The position numbers were made by a program, and so were the translations under genes. Shown here in pieces: positions 24,101 through 32,649 of a stretch of 64,000 nt of DNA (position 1 is its first letter; the number at the start of each line of letters is the position of its first letter). The notes under the pieces are model-generated. The model ran no database searches and was not told where the DNA came from. It saw only the letters and a program-made list of their open reading frames with translations. Origin of the DNA: Nonomuraea cavernae (lineage in GTDB: Bacteria > Actinomycetota > Actinomycetes > Streptosporangiales > Streptosporangiaceae). Where the stretch lies: NCBI RefSeq assembly GCF_014646355.1, contig NZ_BMNH01000002.1, forward strand, positions 124,001 through 188,000, given 5' to 3'.

Positions 24101-25014
24101 TGATGGTCATCCTCGCCTTGGTGCTCGCCGCGCTCTTCACTGGCGTCATCCTGTGGCGGCGGCCGGACGCCCGTACCGCCACGAAGGCCGTCACCTCCGG
24201 CTCGTGGCAGGCGGGCCGGGCCCAGGCCGCAACCGAGTTCCGCGACGGCTACAGGGCGACCCACGACGCGTACGACCGGGCGCAGAAGGCGCTGCAGGGA
24301 CGCGGCACCAAGCGCGCCCGCCTCACGTCGGGGCTGCTGGAGCTGCTGGGCGTCACGGTGGTGACGGCGGGCGGGGCGGTGTACGGCGCGGCCAAGGCCA
24401 TCGGCGCGACCCAGCGCATCCTCGTCGAAGCCGCCAAGGGCGGCCTCGAAGCGTACAAGACGCTCGAGGTCGAAGCTGAGGTCATTGACGACGTCGTGCA
24501 CGAGGACCCGACCTACGCGGTGCCGCCCGTGGCGAACGGGGCCAAGCTGATCACGAACACGATCATCATCGCTACCACCGAGTGCGAGAAGTGCGGCACC
24601 AAGCACTCCGTGATGCTCCAGGCAGGCCAGGACAAGTCCGTGACCAAGTGCTCGTGCGGTCAGGAACTCCGCTTCTCCCGAGCCGTCCCAGCAGAGCCGA
24701 ACACGCAATCAAAAACGCAAGCAGGAATCGACAACCCCGGCGCCGGGCAGGCGCCGCAACCGGAAGGACCCGACATGTCCATCTCTCAGGAAGCAACCGG
24801 CCTGACCAGCTACGCGATGGCGCACGAGCAGATCGCGCAGCAGCTGAACGACCTCAGCGTCACCAGCAACAACCTCGTCGCATCCATGGGCGACACCATC
24901 GCCCAGCACTCGGCACTGATCGGCAACGCCGCCGTCCTCCAGGACCTGCTGAACCAGGCCGCCAGCGTCGCGACGCAGATCGCGAAGGACGCGGCGGCTG
25001 TCGCCACCGCCTGA
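24097..25014 (+). CDS. Membrane-anchored zinc-ribbon protein of the transfer module
   Basis: A 305-residue protein: an N-terminal membrane anchor (2-19), a helical region, a second hydrophobic stretch (about 80-105), and a zinc ribbon with Cys163, Cys166 (CEKCG), Cys185 and Cys187 (CSCG). The last 79 residues (from MSISQEATG) form a separate helical segment whose ATG at 24775 has its own GGAAGGA site, so a shorter product may also be made. It overlaps the upstream stop. Not matched to a known family. Confidence 0.6.
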   Translation: MMMVILALVLAALFTGVILWRRPDARTATKAVTSGSWQAGRAQAATEFRDGYRATHDAYDRAQKALQGRGTKRARLTSGLLELLGVTVVTAGGAVYGAAKAIGATQRILVEAAKGGLEAYKTLEVEAEVIDDVVHEDPTYAVPPVANGAKLITNTIIIATTECEKCGTKHSVMLQAGQDKSVTKCSCGQELRFSRAVPAEPNTQSKTQAGIDNPGAGQAPQPEGPDMSISQEATGLTSYAMAHEQIAQQLNDLSVTSNNLVASMGDTIAQHSALIGNAAVLQDLLNQAASVATQIAKDAAAVATA

Positions 25015-25101
25015 CCGCTGAGGTTGCGGGTTCCCGCCACGGCGTCGTCGTGGCGGGCTCCCGGAGCAGAGCGATCACCCGCGCAGAAGGGACCCCGTCT
25101 G

Positions 25102-27036
25102 ATGGCCGCCACCGCCGTCAAGGTCAAGCTCAAGGACATCAAAGCCGACGAGGAAACCGAGAAGCCCGCGCCGCGCCGGGTTCGCCGCGCCCTCCGACGC
25201 ATCAAGCACCGGCAACGCGGGCGCATGGCGTACGCCCGACCGGTGATGTGGCTGGCCACCATCCAGACCACCGCCGCCCTGGCCGACGTGACCGGCCTCG
25301 GCCTGAACATCACCGGGCCGGCCGTCGTCCTCGCCACAGGGGTGACCCTGGTCAAGGCGAGGCGACGCGGCCAGAAGCCCGCCATGAAGCGGACGTCGGC
25401 CGCGTGTCTCTGGCTGCTGGTGGCCACGTTCGTCGGCCCGTACGGCCTGATCGCGCTGGTGCTGTGGGTCGTTGGCATCGTCTGGTCGGTAAACGACTGG
25501 TGGGCCCTTTACCGGGCGGCGGGCCGTCCGGCCCCCCGGCCGAAGGCTCTGCCGAAGAGCACCGTGTCCGGTGTCCAGAAGTGGTGGGAGGAGACCGTCG
25601 TGCCGAACAGCGCGGCGTTCGCCGGTACCACCCTCGCCGCTCCGGAGCCCGTCCAGGGCGGGTTCACTACCGTCGTCGTCGGCGTGCCCGGCAAGACCCA
25701 GTTCGACCAAATGGAGAAGGCCCGGGGCACCATCGCGTCAGCGCGTGAGGTCCCTCTGGACCAGGTCGAGCTAGGGCGGGCGCCGGGCGGCAGCCACTCC
25801 AGGGCCCGTCTCACGGTGGTAGAGGGCGGCGACAACCTGCGGCAGGTCCGATACGTGGACGACCACGCCGCGGCCATCGACCTGGAGACCGGTACGGCGC
25901 AGGTCGGCTGGTTCTTCGACCTCAAGCCCACGCACTGGTCGTTCTGGACGACGGACGCGGGCGCGCAGATGGGCATCAACGCGGGCTCGACCGGCATGGG
26001 CAAGTCGGCGTTCGGCGGCACGAAGCTCGGGCTCGTGCATCAGTGCCCGCTCGCCGTTGCGGTGCTGCTGGACAACCAGGACGGCAGCTCGCAGCCGGAC
26101 TTCAATGGCCGCACAGCGATCAGCCGCGAAGGTGTGCAGGCGTGCTGGGAGGAGCTGCTCGCGCTCGACTACGTCATGGGCCGCCGCAGCGACTTCGTCG
26201 CGCACGTCCCCTGGGCCGACAACATGGGCAGGGAGCGGCACGGCAAGCCGTTCTTTGTGCCCGGCGACCCGGACATGCAGGGCCTGATGCTGATGTACAT
26301 CGCCATCGAGGAGCTGCCGTTGCTGCTCAAGGATGCCGAGTACGGAGCGTCGGCCACCGAGCTGCTGGCTGACGCGGTGAAGACCTGGCGGAAGCCGGGC
26401 GGCGCGGTCGACGTCTACCTGCAGAACTTGGGACTGGAGAACTTCGGCGGCAAGCCGATCAGCAACACTCTCCGCTCGAACCTCTCGGCCGGCGGCTCTG
26501 TCGCAGCGTTCCGCACCGGCTCCGGCGTCGACTACAACATGGTCGGCCTCGCCGCTGACCCGTCGAAGCTGCCCGAGTTCTGGGAGGGCACGCAGCAGAA
26601 GAGCCGCGGCCTCGCCTACACCAGGGGCCTCGACAACCGGCCCAGCGGCAAGTGGCGGGCGTCGATCTGGCGTGACCTGTTCGGCATCGCATCCACCCCC
26701 GCGGCCGCGCAGCTCGACGAGATGACGCTGAGCTTCTACGAGGAGTACGGCGACATGGTGCGGCGCGGCGTCGACCCGCGTGACCCGGCGGCGTCGACGC
26801 CAGCGAACGCGACGCCGGTTGCGAAGCCGCAGTGGTCGTCGGGGGACGTGGAGGCCGTGGTCGAGCACGCGCTGATCAGCGGCCCGAAGGAGGTCGGCGC
26901 GGTCTGCGTCGCGGCACGGCGGCGGCTTGGTGACGTGCCGCTCGGCGAGGTCCCGGCCGCGTTGCGGGCGTTGGAGAAGGCAGGCCGGGTGAGGAAGTCC
27001 GACGACTTGTATCAGCTGGTGAAGGAGGTTCAGTGA
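25102..27036 (+). CDS. TraB/FtsK-SpoIIIE-type DNA translocase for conjugative transfer
   Basis: A 644-residue pump. Two hydrophobic regions (about 46-82 and 100-131) anchor it in the membrane. Walker A is GSTGMGKS (295-302) and Walker B ends at Asp324 (AVLLDNQ). The last ~80 residues (from GPKEVGAVCVAARRRLGDVP) look like a winged helix, the domain with which Streptomyces TraB proteins read octamer repeats in clt. Actinomycete TraB proteins move double-stranded plasmid DNA between hyphae as hexamers. The ATG at 25102 follows AGAAGGGA and removes a short Arg-rich extension. It is downstream of the membrane protein genes, as in pSAM2-like elements. Confidence 0.85.
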   Translation: MAATAVKVKLKDIKADEETEKPAPRRVRRALRRIKHRQRGRMAYARPVMWLATIQTTAALADVTGLGLNITGPAVVLATGVTLVKARRRGQKPAMKRTSAACLWLLVATFVGPYGLIALVLWVVGIVWSVNDWWALYRAAGRPAPRPKALPKSTVSGVQKWWEETVVPNSAAFAGTTLAAPEPVQGGFTTVVVGVPGKTQFDQMEKARGTIASAREVPLDQVELGRAPGGSHSRARLTVVEGGDNLRQVRYVDDHAAAIDLETGTAQVGWFFDLKPTHWSFWTTDAGAQMGINAGSTGMGKSAFGGTKLGLVHQCPLAVAVLLDNQDGSSQPDFNGRTAISREGVQACWEELLALDYVMGRRSDFVAHVPWADNMGRERHGKPFFVPGDPDMQGLMLMYIAIEELPLLLKDAEYGASATELLADAVKTWRKPGGAVDVYLQNLGLENFGGKPISNTLRSNLSAGGSVAAFRTGSGVDYNMVGLAADPSKLPEFWEGTQQKSRGLAYTRGLDNRPSGKWRASIWRDLFGIASTPAAAQLDEMTLSFYEEYGDMVRRGVDPRDPAASTPANATPVAKPQWSSGDVEAVVEHALISGPKEVGAVCVAARRRLGDVPLGEVPAALRALEKAGRVRKSDDLYQLVKEVQ

Positions 27037-27377
27037 TGAGCGTTGTTCCCGCGCCGTACGCCGGATGGTTCGACAACGGGCTGCGTGTGACGGCCGTGAC
27101 GTTGTCGTGGCTGGCGGTTGTGCTGGCCACAGGACTGCTGTGCCGGCCGACGCCGGGTACCGAGGTGCTGGTGCCGATGGTGGTCGCCGTGGTGGTCGCG
27201 GTGGTCATGCTGGTCGGCCGTCCGGTCGGCGGTGCGCTGCTGCTGTTCAACACGGCGGTTCTCGCCATGACCGTGTGGGGCCAGGTGGGCGGCGCGGTCC
27301 TGGTCGTGTCGACCCTCGCCGCGCTGGTGTTGCTGCCCGTTCACGCTGTTCAGCCAGGCCCGGGGAGGGGCCGATGA
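27036..27377 (+). CDS. Small membrane protein downstream of the TraB-like gene
   Basis: A 113-residue protein with about three to four hydrophobic segments (for example AVTLSWLAVVLATGLL and PMVVAVVVAVVMLVG). The ATG shares its A with the TraB-like stop and sits 7 bases behind GAAGGAGG, so it is co-translated. Likely an Spd-type accessory; not recognised by motif. Confidence 0.6.
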   Translation: MSVVPAPYAGWFDNGLRVTAVTLSWLAVVLATGLLCRPTPGTEVLVPMVVAVVVAVVMLVGRPVGGALLLFNTAVLAMTVWGQVGGAVLVVSTLAALVLLPVHAVQPGPGRGR

Positions 27378-27571
27378 TGTCGAAAACCGAGGACCTGACG
27401 TACCTGCCGAGGGAGTGGCTGACCAGCCTGTCGGACCCGTGCAGCCGAGGACACTGCGCTGGCTGCAGGTACAGCCGGTGCGGCCACGGCTGCCACAACG
27501 ACCCCGATCCCGCAAGCACTTCTGCTGGCGTAATCTCGACCCCCAAGGAGGCGCAATGCCAAGGAAGATGA
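27374..27571 (+). CDS. Small Cys/His-rich protein
   Basis: A 65-residue protein with CSRGHCAGCRYSRCGHGCHN, seven metal-ligand-type Cys/His residues within 20, suggesting a zinc-binding knuckle. The start (ATGATG) overlaps the previous stop, behind GGGGAGGGG. Its 3' end overlaps the next gene by 16 bp. Confidence 0.55.
   Translation: MMSKTEDLTYLPREWLTSLSDPCSRGHCAGCRYSRCGHGCHNDPDPASTSAGVISTPKEAQCQGR
27511..27530. promoter_or_regulatory. Dyad CGCAAGC-N6-GCTGGCG upstream of the next gene
   Basis: A one-mismatch copy of the CGCAAGC-N6-GCTTGCG dyad, 26 bp before the ATG at 27556. Confidence 0.4.
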
Positions 27572-27822
27572 CCGGCCCGGAGCACGCTGAGGCTGCTCTG
27601 GACTACCTGGCAGAAGCGAAGAAATTCGCGATGCAGGCGGATAAGGCCAGGGCCTGCGACTGGAAAGAGGTTTACTCCGCGCAGGCTTCGGCTTGCGCCC
27701 TCATCGCCGCCGCGGAGTTCCAAGCCGCCGACCTGGCCTTGAAGGCTGTCGCGACGCCCATGGCGGACGTCGACCCGCATCAGGTCAAGGAGTGGCGCCG
27801 CGTCACGGGCGCGTACGGCTGA
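27556..27822 (+). CDS. Small helical protein of unknown function
   Basis: An 88-residue, Ala-rich helical protein (GPEHAEAALDYLAEAKKFAM, then DWKEVYSAQASACALIAAAE) with an AAGGAGG site just upstream. Its layout looks like a small four-helix or TPR-like unit. It lies at the 3' end of the transfer gene run. Confidence 0.55.
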   Translation: MPRKMTGPEHAEAALDYLAEAKKFAMQADKARACDWKEVYSAQASACALIAAAEFQAADLALKAVATPMADVDPHQVKEWRRVTGAYG

Positions 27823-27843
27823 TGGCGGACTGGAAGAGGTGAC

Positions 27844-28092
27844 GTGAAGCCCTGCTCAAGCTGGATAAGCGATAGCGATGAGGAACGTCACTGTGGCGCC
27901 ACCCCTACGAGGTTGTTCCTGCAGGGGTGGCGCTGCGCCAGTCACACTCCGTCCGCGTTGGCTGGGCGGCCGGAGCCGGGTGGCGGGTACTGCGCTCCGG
28001 CGCGGTGCTACTGCCGGAAGTGCCCCTGGTGGACGGATGCGACTCGGCCTGTCAATGCAAGCGAAACTGCTTGCGTTAAGCCGCAGAGGTAG
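27844..28092 (+). CDS. Small Cys-rich protein typical of actinomycete mobile elements
   Basis: An 82-residue protein with the pattern GWRCASHTPSALAGRPEPGG then YCAPARCYCRKCPWW, similar to short Cys/His proteins often found near transfer genes in actinomycete elements (recognition from memory). The Cys spacing suggests metal binding. The GTG at 27844 follows GAAGAGGTGAC. The dyad at 28056-28075 lies inside its 3' end. Confidence 0.5.
   Translation: MKPCSSWISDSDEERHCGATPTRLFLQGWRCASHTPSALAGRPEPGGGYCAPARCYCRKCPWWTDATRPVNASETACVKPQR
28056..28075. promoter_or_regulatory. Dyad TGCAAGC-N6-GCTTGCG at the end of the transfer region
   Basis: Another copy of the CGCAAGC-N6-GCTTGCG dyad, with one mismatch at its outer edge. 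Confidence 0.4.
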
Positions 28093-28309
28093 CCCTGGTG
28101 GTCCGTGCTCGCTCGCGCTGGGCGCGGATCGAAGCCTCCAGGTCCTCCAGGGGAATGCCTCCAGGCCGGTGGGCGAGCCTGGCCGCTTCGGCGGGGGAGA
28201 GGGTGTCGCGTTCGGCGCGAGCGTGGGCCAAGAGCTGGCCAGCTGTCGCTAGCGCTTTTGCCCGCGTGATGTTGGACGGGTTAGGCCCGGAGAGGGGAGA
28301 AGTGGTCAC
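28076..28309 (-). CDS. Possible small protein, convergent with the transfer genes
   Basis: A 77-residue frame with a GTG start at 28309. It is helical with SNITRAKALATAGQLLAHAR and LEDLEASIRAQRERARTTRA. No good ribosome-binding site is seen. The residue pattern looks more protein-like than most reverse-strand frames here, but the call is tentative. It overlaps the end of the previous gene by 17 bp. Confidence 0.4.
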   Translation of the reverse strand: MTTSPLSGPNPSNITRAKALATAGQLLAHARAERDTLSPAEAARLAHRPGGIPLEDLEASIRAQRERARTTRATSAA

Positions 28310-28356
28310 GTGTTGATGATAGATCGCTGGCTGTGCGGCTCGCGGGAGGTGTCGCG

Positions 28357-30630
28357 GTGGTGAAGATCTGCCCTAGTCTCGTCGGCGTGGGGAGGCCCGA
28401 GGGGAGCCCGGATGCGGGGTCCAAAGATGTCGCTACTAATTTGAGCGCAGTACTTGAACGCGTCACCTACGCCAACGAGGAGACCGGCTACACGATCGCC
28501 CGGGTGGCGACCGACCGGTCCGGCGCCGACCTGCTGACCGTGGTCGGGCCGCTGCTGGGCGCCCAGGTGGGGGAGTCGCTGAGGCTGACCGGCCGCTGGA
28601 CCTCCCACCCCCGCTACGGCAGGCAGTTCGAGGTGTGGTCCTACACCACCGTGCTGCCCGCCACCGTCCAGGGCATCCGCCGCTACCTGGGCTCCGGCCT
28701 CATCAAGGGCATCGGCCCGAAGATGGCCGAACGCATCGTCGACCACTTCGGCACCGACACCCTGGAAGTCATCGAGCAGACCCCCGAACGCCTCGTCGAG
28801 GTGCCCGGACTCGGCCCCAAACGCACCAGGATGATCGCCGCCGCCTGGGAGGAACAGAAGATCATCAAAGAGGTGATGATCTTCCTGCAGGGCGTCGGCG
28901 TGTCCACCTCCATCGCCGTACGCATCTTCAAGGAGTACGGCGAGGCGTCCATCTCCGTCGTCAGGACCCAGCCCTACAAGCTGGCCGACGACGTGTGGGG
29001 GATCGGCTTCAAGACCGCCGACACCATCGCCCAGGCCGTCGGCATCCCGCACGACAGCCCCGAACGCGTCAAGGCCGGCCTGCGCTACACCCTGTCGCAG
29101 GCGGCCGACGACGGCCACTGCTACCTGCCCGCCCCCAACCTCGCCGGCGACGCCGTCAAGATCCTCGACGTGCCCGCCGACCTGGTCAGCCGCTGCCTGG
29201 ACGAACTCCTCGCCGAGCAGGGCGTGGTCCGCGAGGACCTCCCCGTGGCAGACAACCTCGTCCCGGCCGTCTACCTGCTGCCCTTCCACCGCGCCGAGCT
29301 GTCGCTGGCCTCCGGCCTGCTGACGCTGCTGCGCGGCGGCCACGACCGGCTCAAGGTGTTCGCCGACGTCGACTGGGACAAGGCCGAGACCTGGCTGCAC
29401 GGCCAGACCGGCGCCGAACTGGCCGCCGAGCAGCGCCAGGCCGTCCGGCTCGCGCTGACGGAGAAGGTCGCGGTGCTGACCGGCGGGCCCGGCTGCGGCA
29501 AGAGCTTCACCGTCCGCTCCATCGTCACCCTGGCCCGCGCCAAACGCGCCCGCGTCATCCTGGCCGCGCCCACCGGCCGCGCCGCCAAACGCCTGGCCGA
29601 GCTGACCGGCCACGAGGCCACCACCGTGCACCGGCTGCTGCAGCTGCGGCCCGGCGGCGAGGCCACCTTCGACCGCGACAACCCCCTCGACGCCGACCTC
29701 GTCGTGGTCGACGAGGCCTCCATGCTCGACCTGCTGCTGGCCAACAAACTCGTCAAGGCCGTCGCGCCCGGCGCCCACCTGCTGTTCGTCGGCGACGTCG
29801 ACCAACTGCCCTCCGTCGGCGCCGGCGAGGTGCTCAAAGACCTGCTCGCCGCCGACGACGTCCCCCGCGTACGGCTCACGCAGATCTTCCGCCAGGCCGA
29901 GGAGTCCGGCGTGGTGGTCAACGCCCACCGCGTCAACACCGGCCGCCACCCCGTCCTCGAAGGCATGAAGGACTTCTTCCTGTTCCCCTGCGAGGAACCC
30001 GAGGAGATCGCCGCCCTGACCGTCGACGTGGTCGCCCGGCGCATCCCGCGCAAGTTCGGCCTCGACGCCCGCCGCGACATCCAGGTGCTGGCCCCCATGC
30101 ACCGCGGCGCGGCCGGCGCCGGCGCCCTCAACACCGCCCTGCAGGAGGCGCTCACCCCCGCCCGCGAGGGCATGCCCGAACGCCGCTACGGCGGCCGGGT
30201 GTTCCGCGTCGGCGACAAGGTCACCCAGCTGCGCAACAACTACGACAAGGGCGCCGCCGGCGTCTTCAACGGCACCGTCGGCATCGTCGTCGACATCCGC
30301 CCCGACGAGCACAAGCTGACCGTCCTGACCGACGAGGACGAGCAGGTCGACTACGCCTTCGACGAGCTCGACGAACTCACCCACGCCTACGCGGTCTCCA
30401 TCCACCGCTCCCAGGGCAGCGAGTACCCCGCCGTGGTCATCCCGCTGGCCACCAGCGCCTGGATGATGCTGCAGCGCAACCTCCTCTACACCGCGATCAC
30501 CCGGGCCAAGAGGCTCGTCGTCATCGTCGGCTCCCGCCGGGCGCTGGCCCAGGCCGTCCGCACCCGGGGCGCCGGACGGCGCCACACCGGCCTCACCCAC
30601 CGCCTCGGTGAGCGGTCCGCCCAGCGCTGA
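28357..30630 (+). CDS. recD2: RecD2-type ATP-dependent 5'-3' DNA helicase
   Basis: A 757-residue SF1B helicase that unwinds DNA in repair and recombination without RecBC. N-terminal OB-like and helix-hairpin-helix regions (LIKGIGPKMAERIV, VPGLGPKRTRMIA) precede Walker A GGPGCGKS (about 376-383), Walker B VVVDEAS (about 450), GDVDQLPSVGAG, the late motif SIHRSQGSEYP and LLYTAITRAK near the end. The helix-hairpin-helix region and absence of a RecBC partner separate it from RecD1. I chose the GTG at 28357, 7 bases behind GGGAGG. It appears to be the first chromosomal gene after the transfer module. Confidence 0.88.
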   Translation: MVKICPSLVGVGRPEGSPDAGSKDVATNLSAVLERVTYANEETGYTIARVATDRSGADLLTVVGPLLGAQVGESLRLTGRWTSHPRYGRQFEVWSYTTVLPATVQGIRRYLGSGLIKGIGPKMAERIVDHFGTDTLEVIEQTPERLVEVPGLGPKRTRMIAAAWEEQKIIKEVMIFLQGVGVSTSIAVRIFKEYGEASISVVRTQPYKLADDVWGIGFKTADTIAQAVGIPHDSPERVKAGLRYTLSQAADDGHCYLPAPNLAGDAVKILDVPADLVSRCLDELLAEQGVVREDLPVADNLVPAVYLLPFHRAELSLASGLLTLLRGGHDRLKVFADVDWDKAETWLHGQTGAELAAEQRQAVRLALTEKVAVLTGGPGCGKSFTVRSIVTLARAKRARVILAAPTGRAAKRLAELTGHEATTVHRLLQLRPGGEATFDRDNPLDADLVVVDEASMLDLLLANKLVKAVAPGAHLLFVGDVDQLPSVGAGEVLKDLLAADDVPRVRLTQIFRQAEESGVVVNAHRVNTGRHPVLEGMKDFFLFPCEEPEEIAALTVDVVARRIPRKFGLDARRDIQVLAPMHRGAAGAGALNTALQEALTPAREGMPERRYGGRVFRVGDKVTQLRNNYDKGAAGVFNGTVGIVVDIRPDEHKLTVLTDEDEQVDYAFDELDELTHAYAVSIHRSQGSEYPAVVIPLATSAWMMLQRNLLYTAITRAKRLVVIVGSRRALAQAVRTRGAGRRHTGLTHRLGERSAQR

Positions 30631-30786
30631 CCGATCCGGCTTCCCTTTTCTTGACCGGCCGTTGACCTGCGGCTGACCTCGATAAGTGATCCAAATGTGA
30701 CCGAACTCTCCTAAATGCTTCCGCGTCTTACATGCAGGAGCATTAGAGTTTTGGGGTGCACTTTGCGCGCATTAGGAAGGACTGAC

Positions 30787-31980
30787 GTGAACATGACGCC
30801 TGGTTGGAGGAAGCCCGCGGCGGGCATCGCCCTGCTCACCGCGGCCGCCCTGACCGCGGCATGCTCGAACGGCAACGCCGCCACCAACGGCGACGGCGCA
30901 CCCGGCGCCACCATCTCGGCGACCCCACAGGCGCCGACGATCAAAATCTCACCCGCCGAAGGCAGCTCCAACGTCAGCCCCGACAAGAAGATCGTCGTCG
31001 CCGCCGCCGGCGGCACCCTGGACGACGTCATCGTCGAAGGCGCGGACGAACAAGTCGAAGGCAAGTACAACGCCGACAAGACCCGATGGGTCTCCAAGGG
31101 CCCCCTCAAGCCCTCCACCGACTACACCGTCACCGCCGCCTCCGGCGTCACCAGCGTCACCAGCGAGTTCCGCACCCTCAAACCCGCCATCGAACTCGCC
31201 GTCGCCGACGTCACCCCCAACGCCAAAGGCGAGAAACTCGGCGTCGGCGCCCCCATCATCGTCACCTTCAACCAGCCCGTCTCCGACAAGGCCTCCGTCG
31301 AACGAGCCCTCGACGTCGACGCCGAAAAGCCCGTCAAGGGCGCCTGGCGCTGGATCAACGACACCGTCGTCATCTACCGCACCGCCACCTACTGGCCCGC
31401 CCACCAGAAGATCAAATTCACCGCCGACCTCGAAGGCGTCAAAGCCGGCAAGGGCATGTACGGCGTCAAGGACTACACCACCACCCTCAAGATCGGCGCC
31501 AAGGTCATCAGCAAGGTCGACGTCAAGAAACACATGATGTACGTCTACCGCGACGGCAAACGCGTCCAGACCATGCGCATCAGCGCCGGCAAGGCCACCA
31601 CCCGCGAATACACCACCACCTCCGGCGTCCACCTCACCATGGAACGCGCTAACCCCGTCCGCATGATCTCCCCAGGCCGCGAGAAGGACGACCCCGAGTA
31701 CTACGACGTGATGATCAACCACGCCGTACGCATCTCCAACTCCGGCGAGTACGTCCACGCCAAGGACAACGTCTGGGCCCAGGGCGTCCGCAACGTCAGC
31801 CACGGCTGCATCAACTCCCGCCCCGACCAGGCCAAATGGTTCCACGACACCATGCAGCGCGGCGACATCGTCGACGTCACCGGCACCGACCGCGAGCTCG
31901 AATGGAACAACGGCTGGGGATTCTGGCAGATGTCCTTCACCCAGTGGAAGAAGGGCAGCGCCCTCAACGGCAGCCGGTGA
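30787..31980 (+). CDS. L,D-transpeptidase lipoprotein
   Basis: A 397-residue cell-wall enzyme that makes 3-3 cross-links. The N-terminal signal ends in the lipobox LTAAC, so the mature protein is lipid-anchored outside the membrane. Two Ig-like domains (about 50-250) precede the YkuD catalytic domain, whose active Cys lies in SHGCINSRP (about 338-346). The layout is that of mycobacterial LdtMt2-type enzymes. The GTG at 30787 is 6 bases after AGGAAGG; the ATG at 30793 is the alternative. The region from the RecD2 stop to this start contains TTGACC boxes but no firm promoter. Confidence 0.9.
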   Translation: MNMTPGWRKPAAGIALLTAAALTAACSNGNAATNGDGAPGATISATPQAPTIKISPAEGSSNVSPDKKIVVAAAGGTLDDVIVEGADEQVEGKYNADKTRWVSKGPLKPSTDYTVTAASGVTSVTSEFRTLKPAIELAVADVTPNAKGEKLGVGAPIIVTFNQPVSDKASVERALDVDAEKPVKGAWRWINDTVVIYRTATYWPAHQKIKFTADLEGVKAGKGMYGVKDYTTTLKIGAKVISKVDVKKHMMYVYRDGKRVQTMRISAGKATTREYTTTSGVHLTMERANPVRMISPGREKDDPEYYDVMINHAVRISNSGEYVHAKDNVWAQGVRNVSHGCINSRPDQAKWFHDTMQRGDIVDVTGTDRELEWNNGWGFWQMSFTQWKKGSALNGSR

Positions 31981-32051
31981 CGACCGGCTCCGACCACGGC
32001 GCAGGGAACGCGACACACCGGACAGACGACACACCCGGACAGACGACCACC

Positions 32052-32079
32052 CCGGCCGCGCGGTCACCCGCGCGGCCGG
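32052..32079. terminator. Convergent-gene hairpin
   Basis: A perfect 12-bp stem CCGGCCGCGCGG / CCGCGCGGCCGG with loop TCAC lies between the L,D-transpeptidase stop and the convergent GNAT stop. There is no T-run, as is usual for actinomycete terminators. A smaller stem AGCCGGT/ACCGGCT overlaps the transpeptidase stop. Confidence 0.65.
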
Positions 32080-32084
32080 CGTCA

Positions 32085-32597
32085 TCAAGCGCCGGACGGA
32101 GACAGACGACGCTGAAGGATCATCCCGGGCCACGCACCGACCGTGAACGGCTCGGCCCGGGTGAAACCACACCCCTCGTAATAGGCCACCAACCGGCCGT
32201 CGTCACCGGCGTAACAATCGACCCGCACCAGCCCCACCCCACGCCGCGCCGCCTCCTCCAGCGCCCAGCCGAGCAGCGCCCGCCCCACCCCACGGCCCGA
32301 GAACCGCTGATCGATCACCAGCACCTGCACGTACAGCTCGGGCTCCCGCGCCGGCGTCACATAATCGTGCGGCGCCCCCACCACGACACACCCCGCGGGC
32401 TCGCCATCGACCTCCGCGATGCGCATCCCGCCGCCCCCGGCCCAGCCCTCCACCTGCGCGGCGCGCCTGGGATCACCGGTGAACGGATCGGCACCCCACT
32501 GCCCGGTGCGCCCACGCGCCACCAGGAACGCCACGGCGCTGTCGAACATGCCCAGCACCGCCGCCACATCCTCCGGCCCACCCTCACGAATCCTCAT
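32085..32597 (-). CDS. GNAT-family N-acetyltransferase
   Basis: A 170-residue acetyl-CoA-dependent enzyme. It carries the acetyl-CoA loop RFSGRGVGRALLGWALEEA (motif Q/RxxGxG/A) after strand ELYVQVLVID, and the C-terminal YYEGCGF motif. The substrate cannot be told; the family acetylates amines on small molecules or proteins. Confidence 0.8.
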   Translation of the reverse strand: MRIREGGPEDVAAVLGMFDSAVAFLVARGRTGQWGADPFTGDPRRAAQVEGWAGGGGMRIAEVDGEPAGCVVVGAPHDYVTPAREPELYVQVLVIDQRFSGRGVGRALLGWALEEAARRGVGLVRVDCYAGDDGRLVAYYEGCGFTRAEPFTVGAWPGMILQRRLSPSGA

Positions 32598-32649
32598 CCG
32601 GCCAGCCTAGAACCCGCCACCGACACCACGCCGGGGGAGTGGCCGGACC

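Noticed and set aside
28306..30600. 764-codon - strand frame opposite the RecD2 gene
   Set aside because: Shadow of RecD2; Gly/Asp/Val-rich composition without domain motifs, while the + strand shows all helicase motifs.
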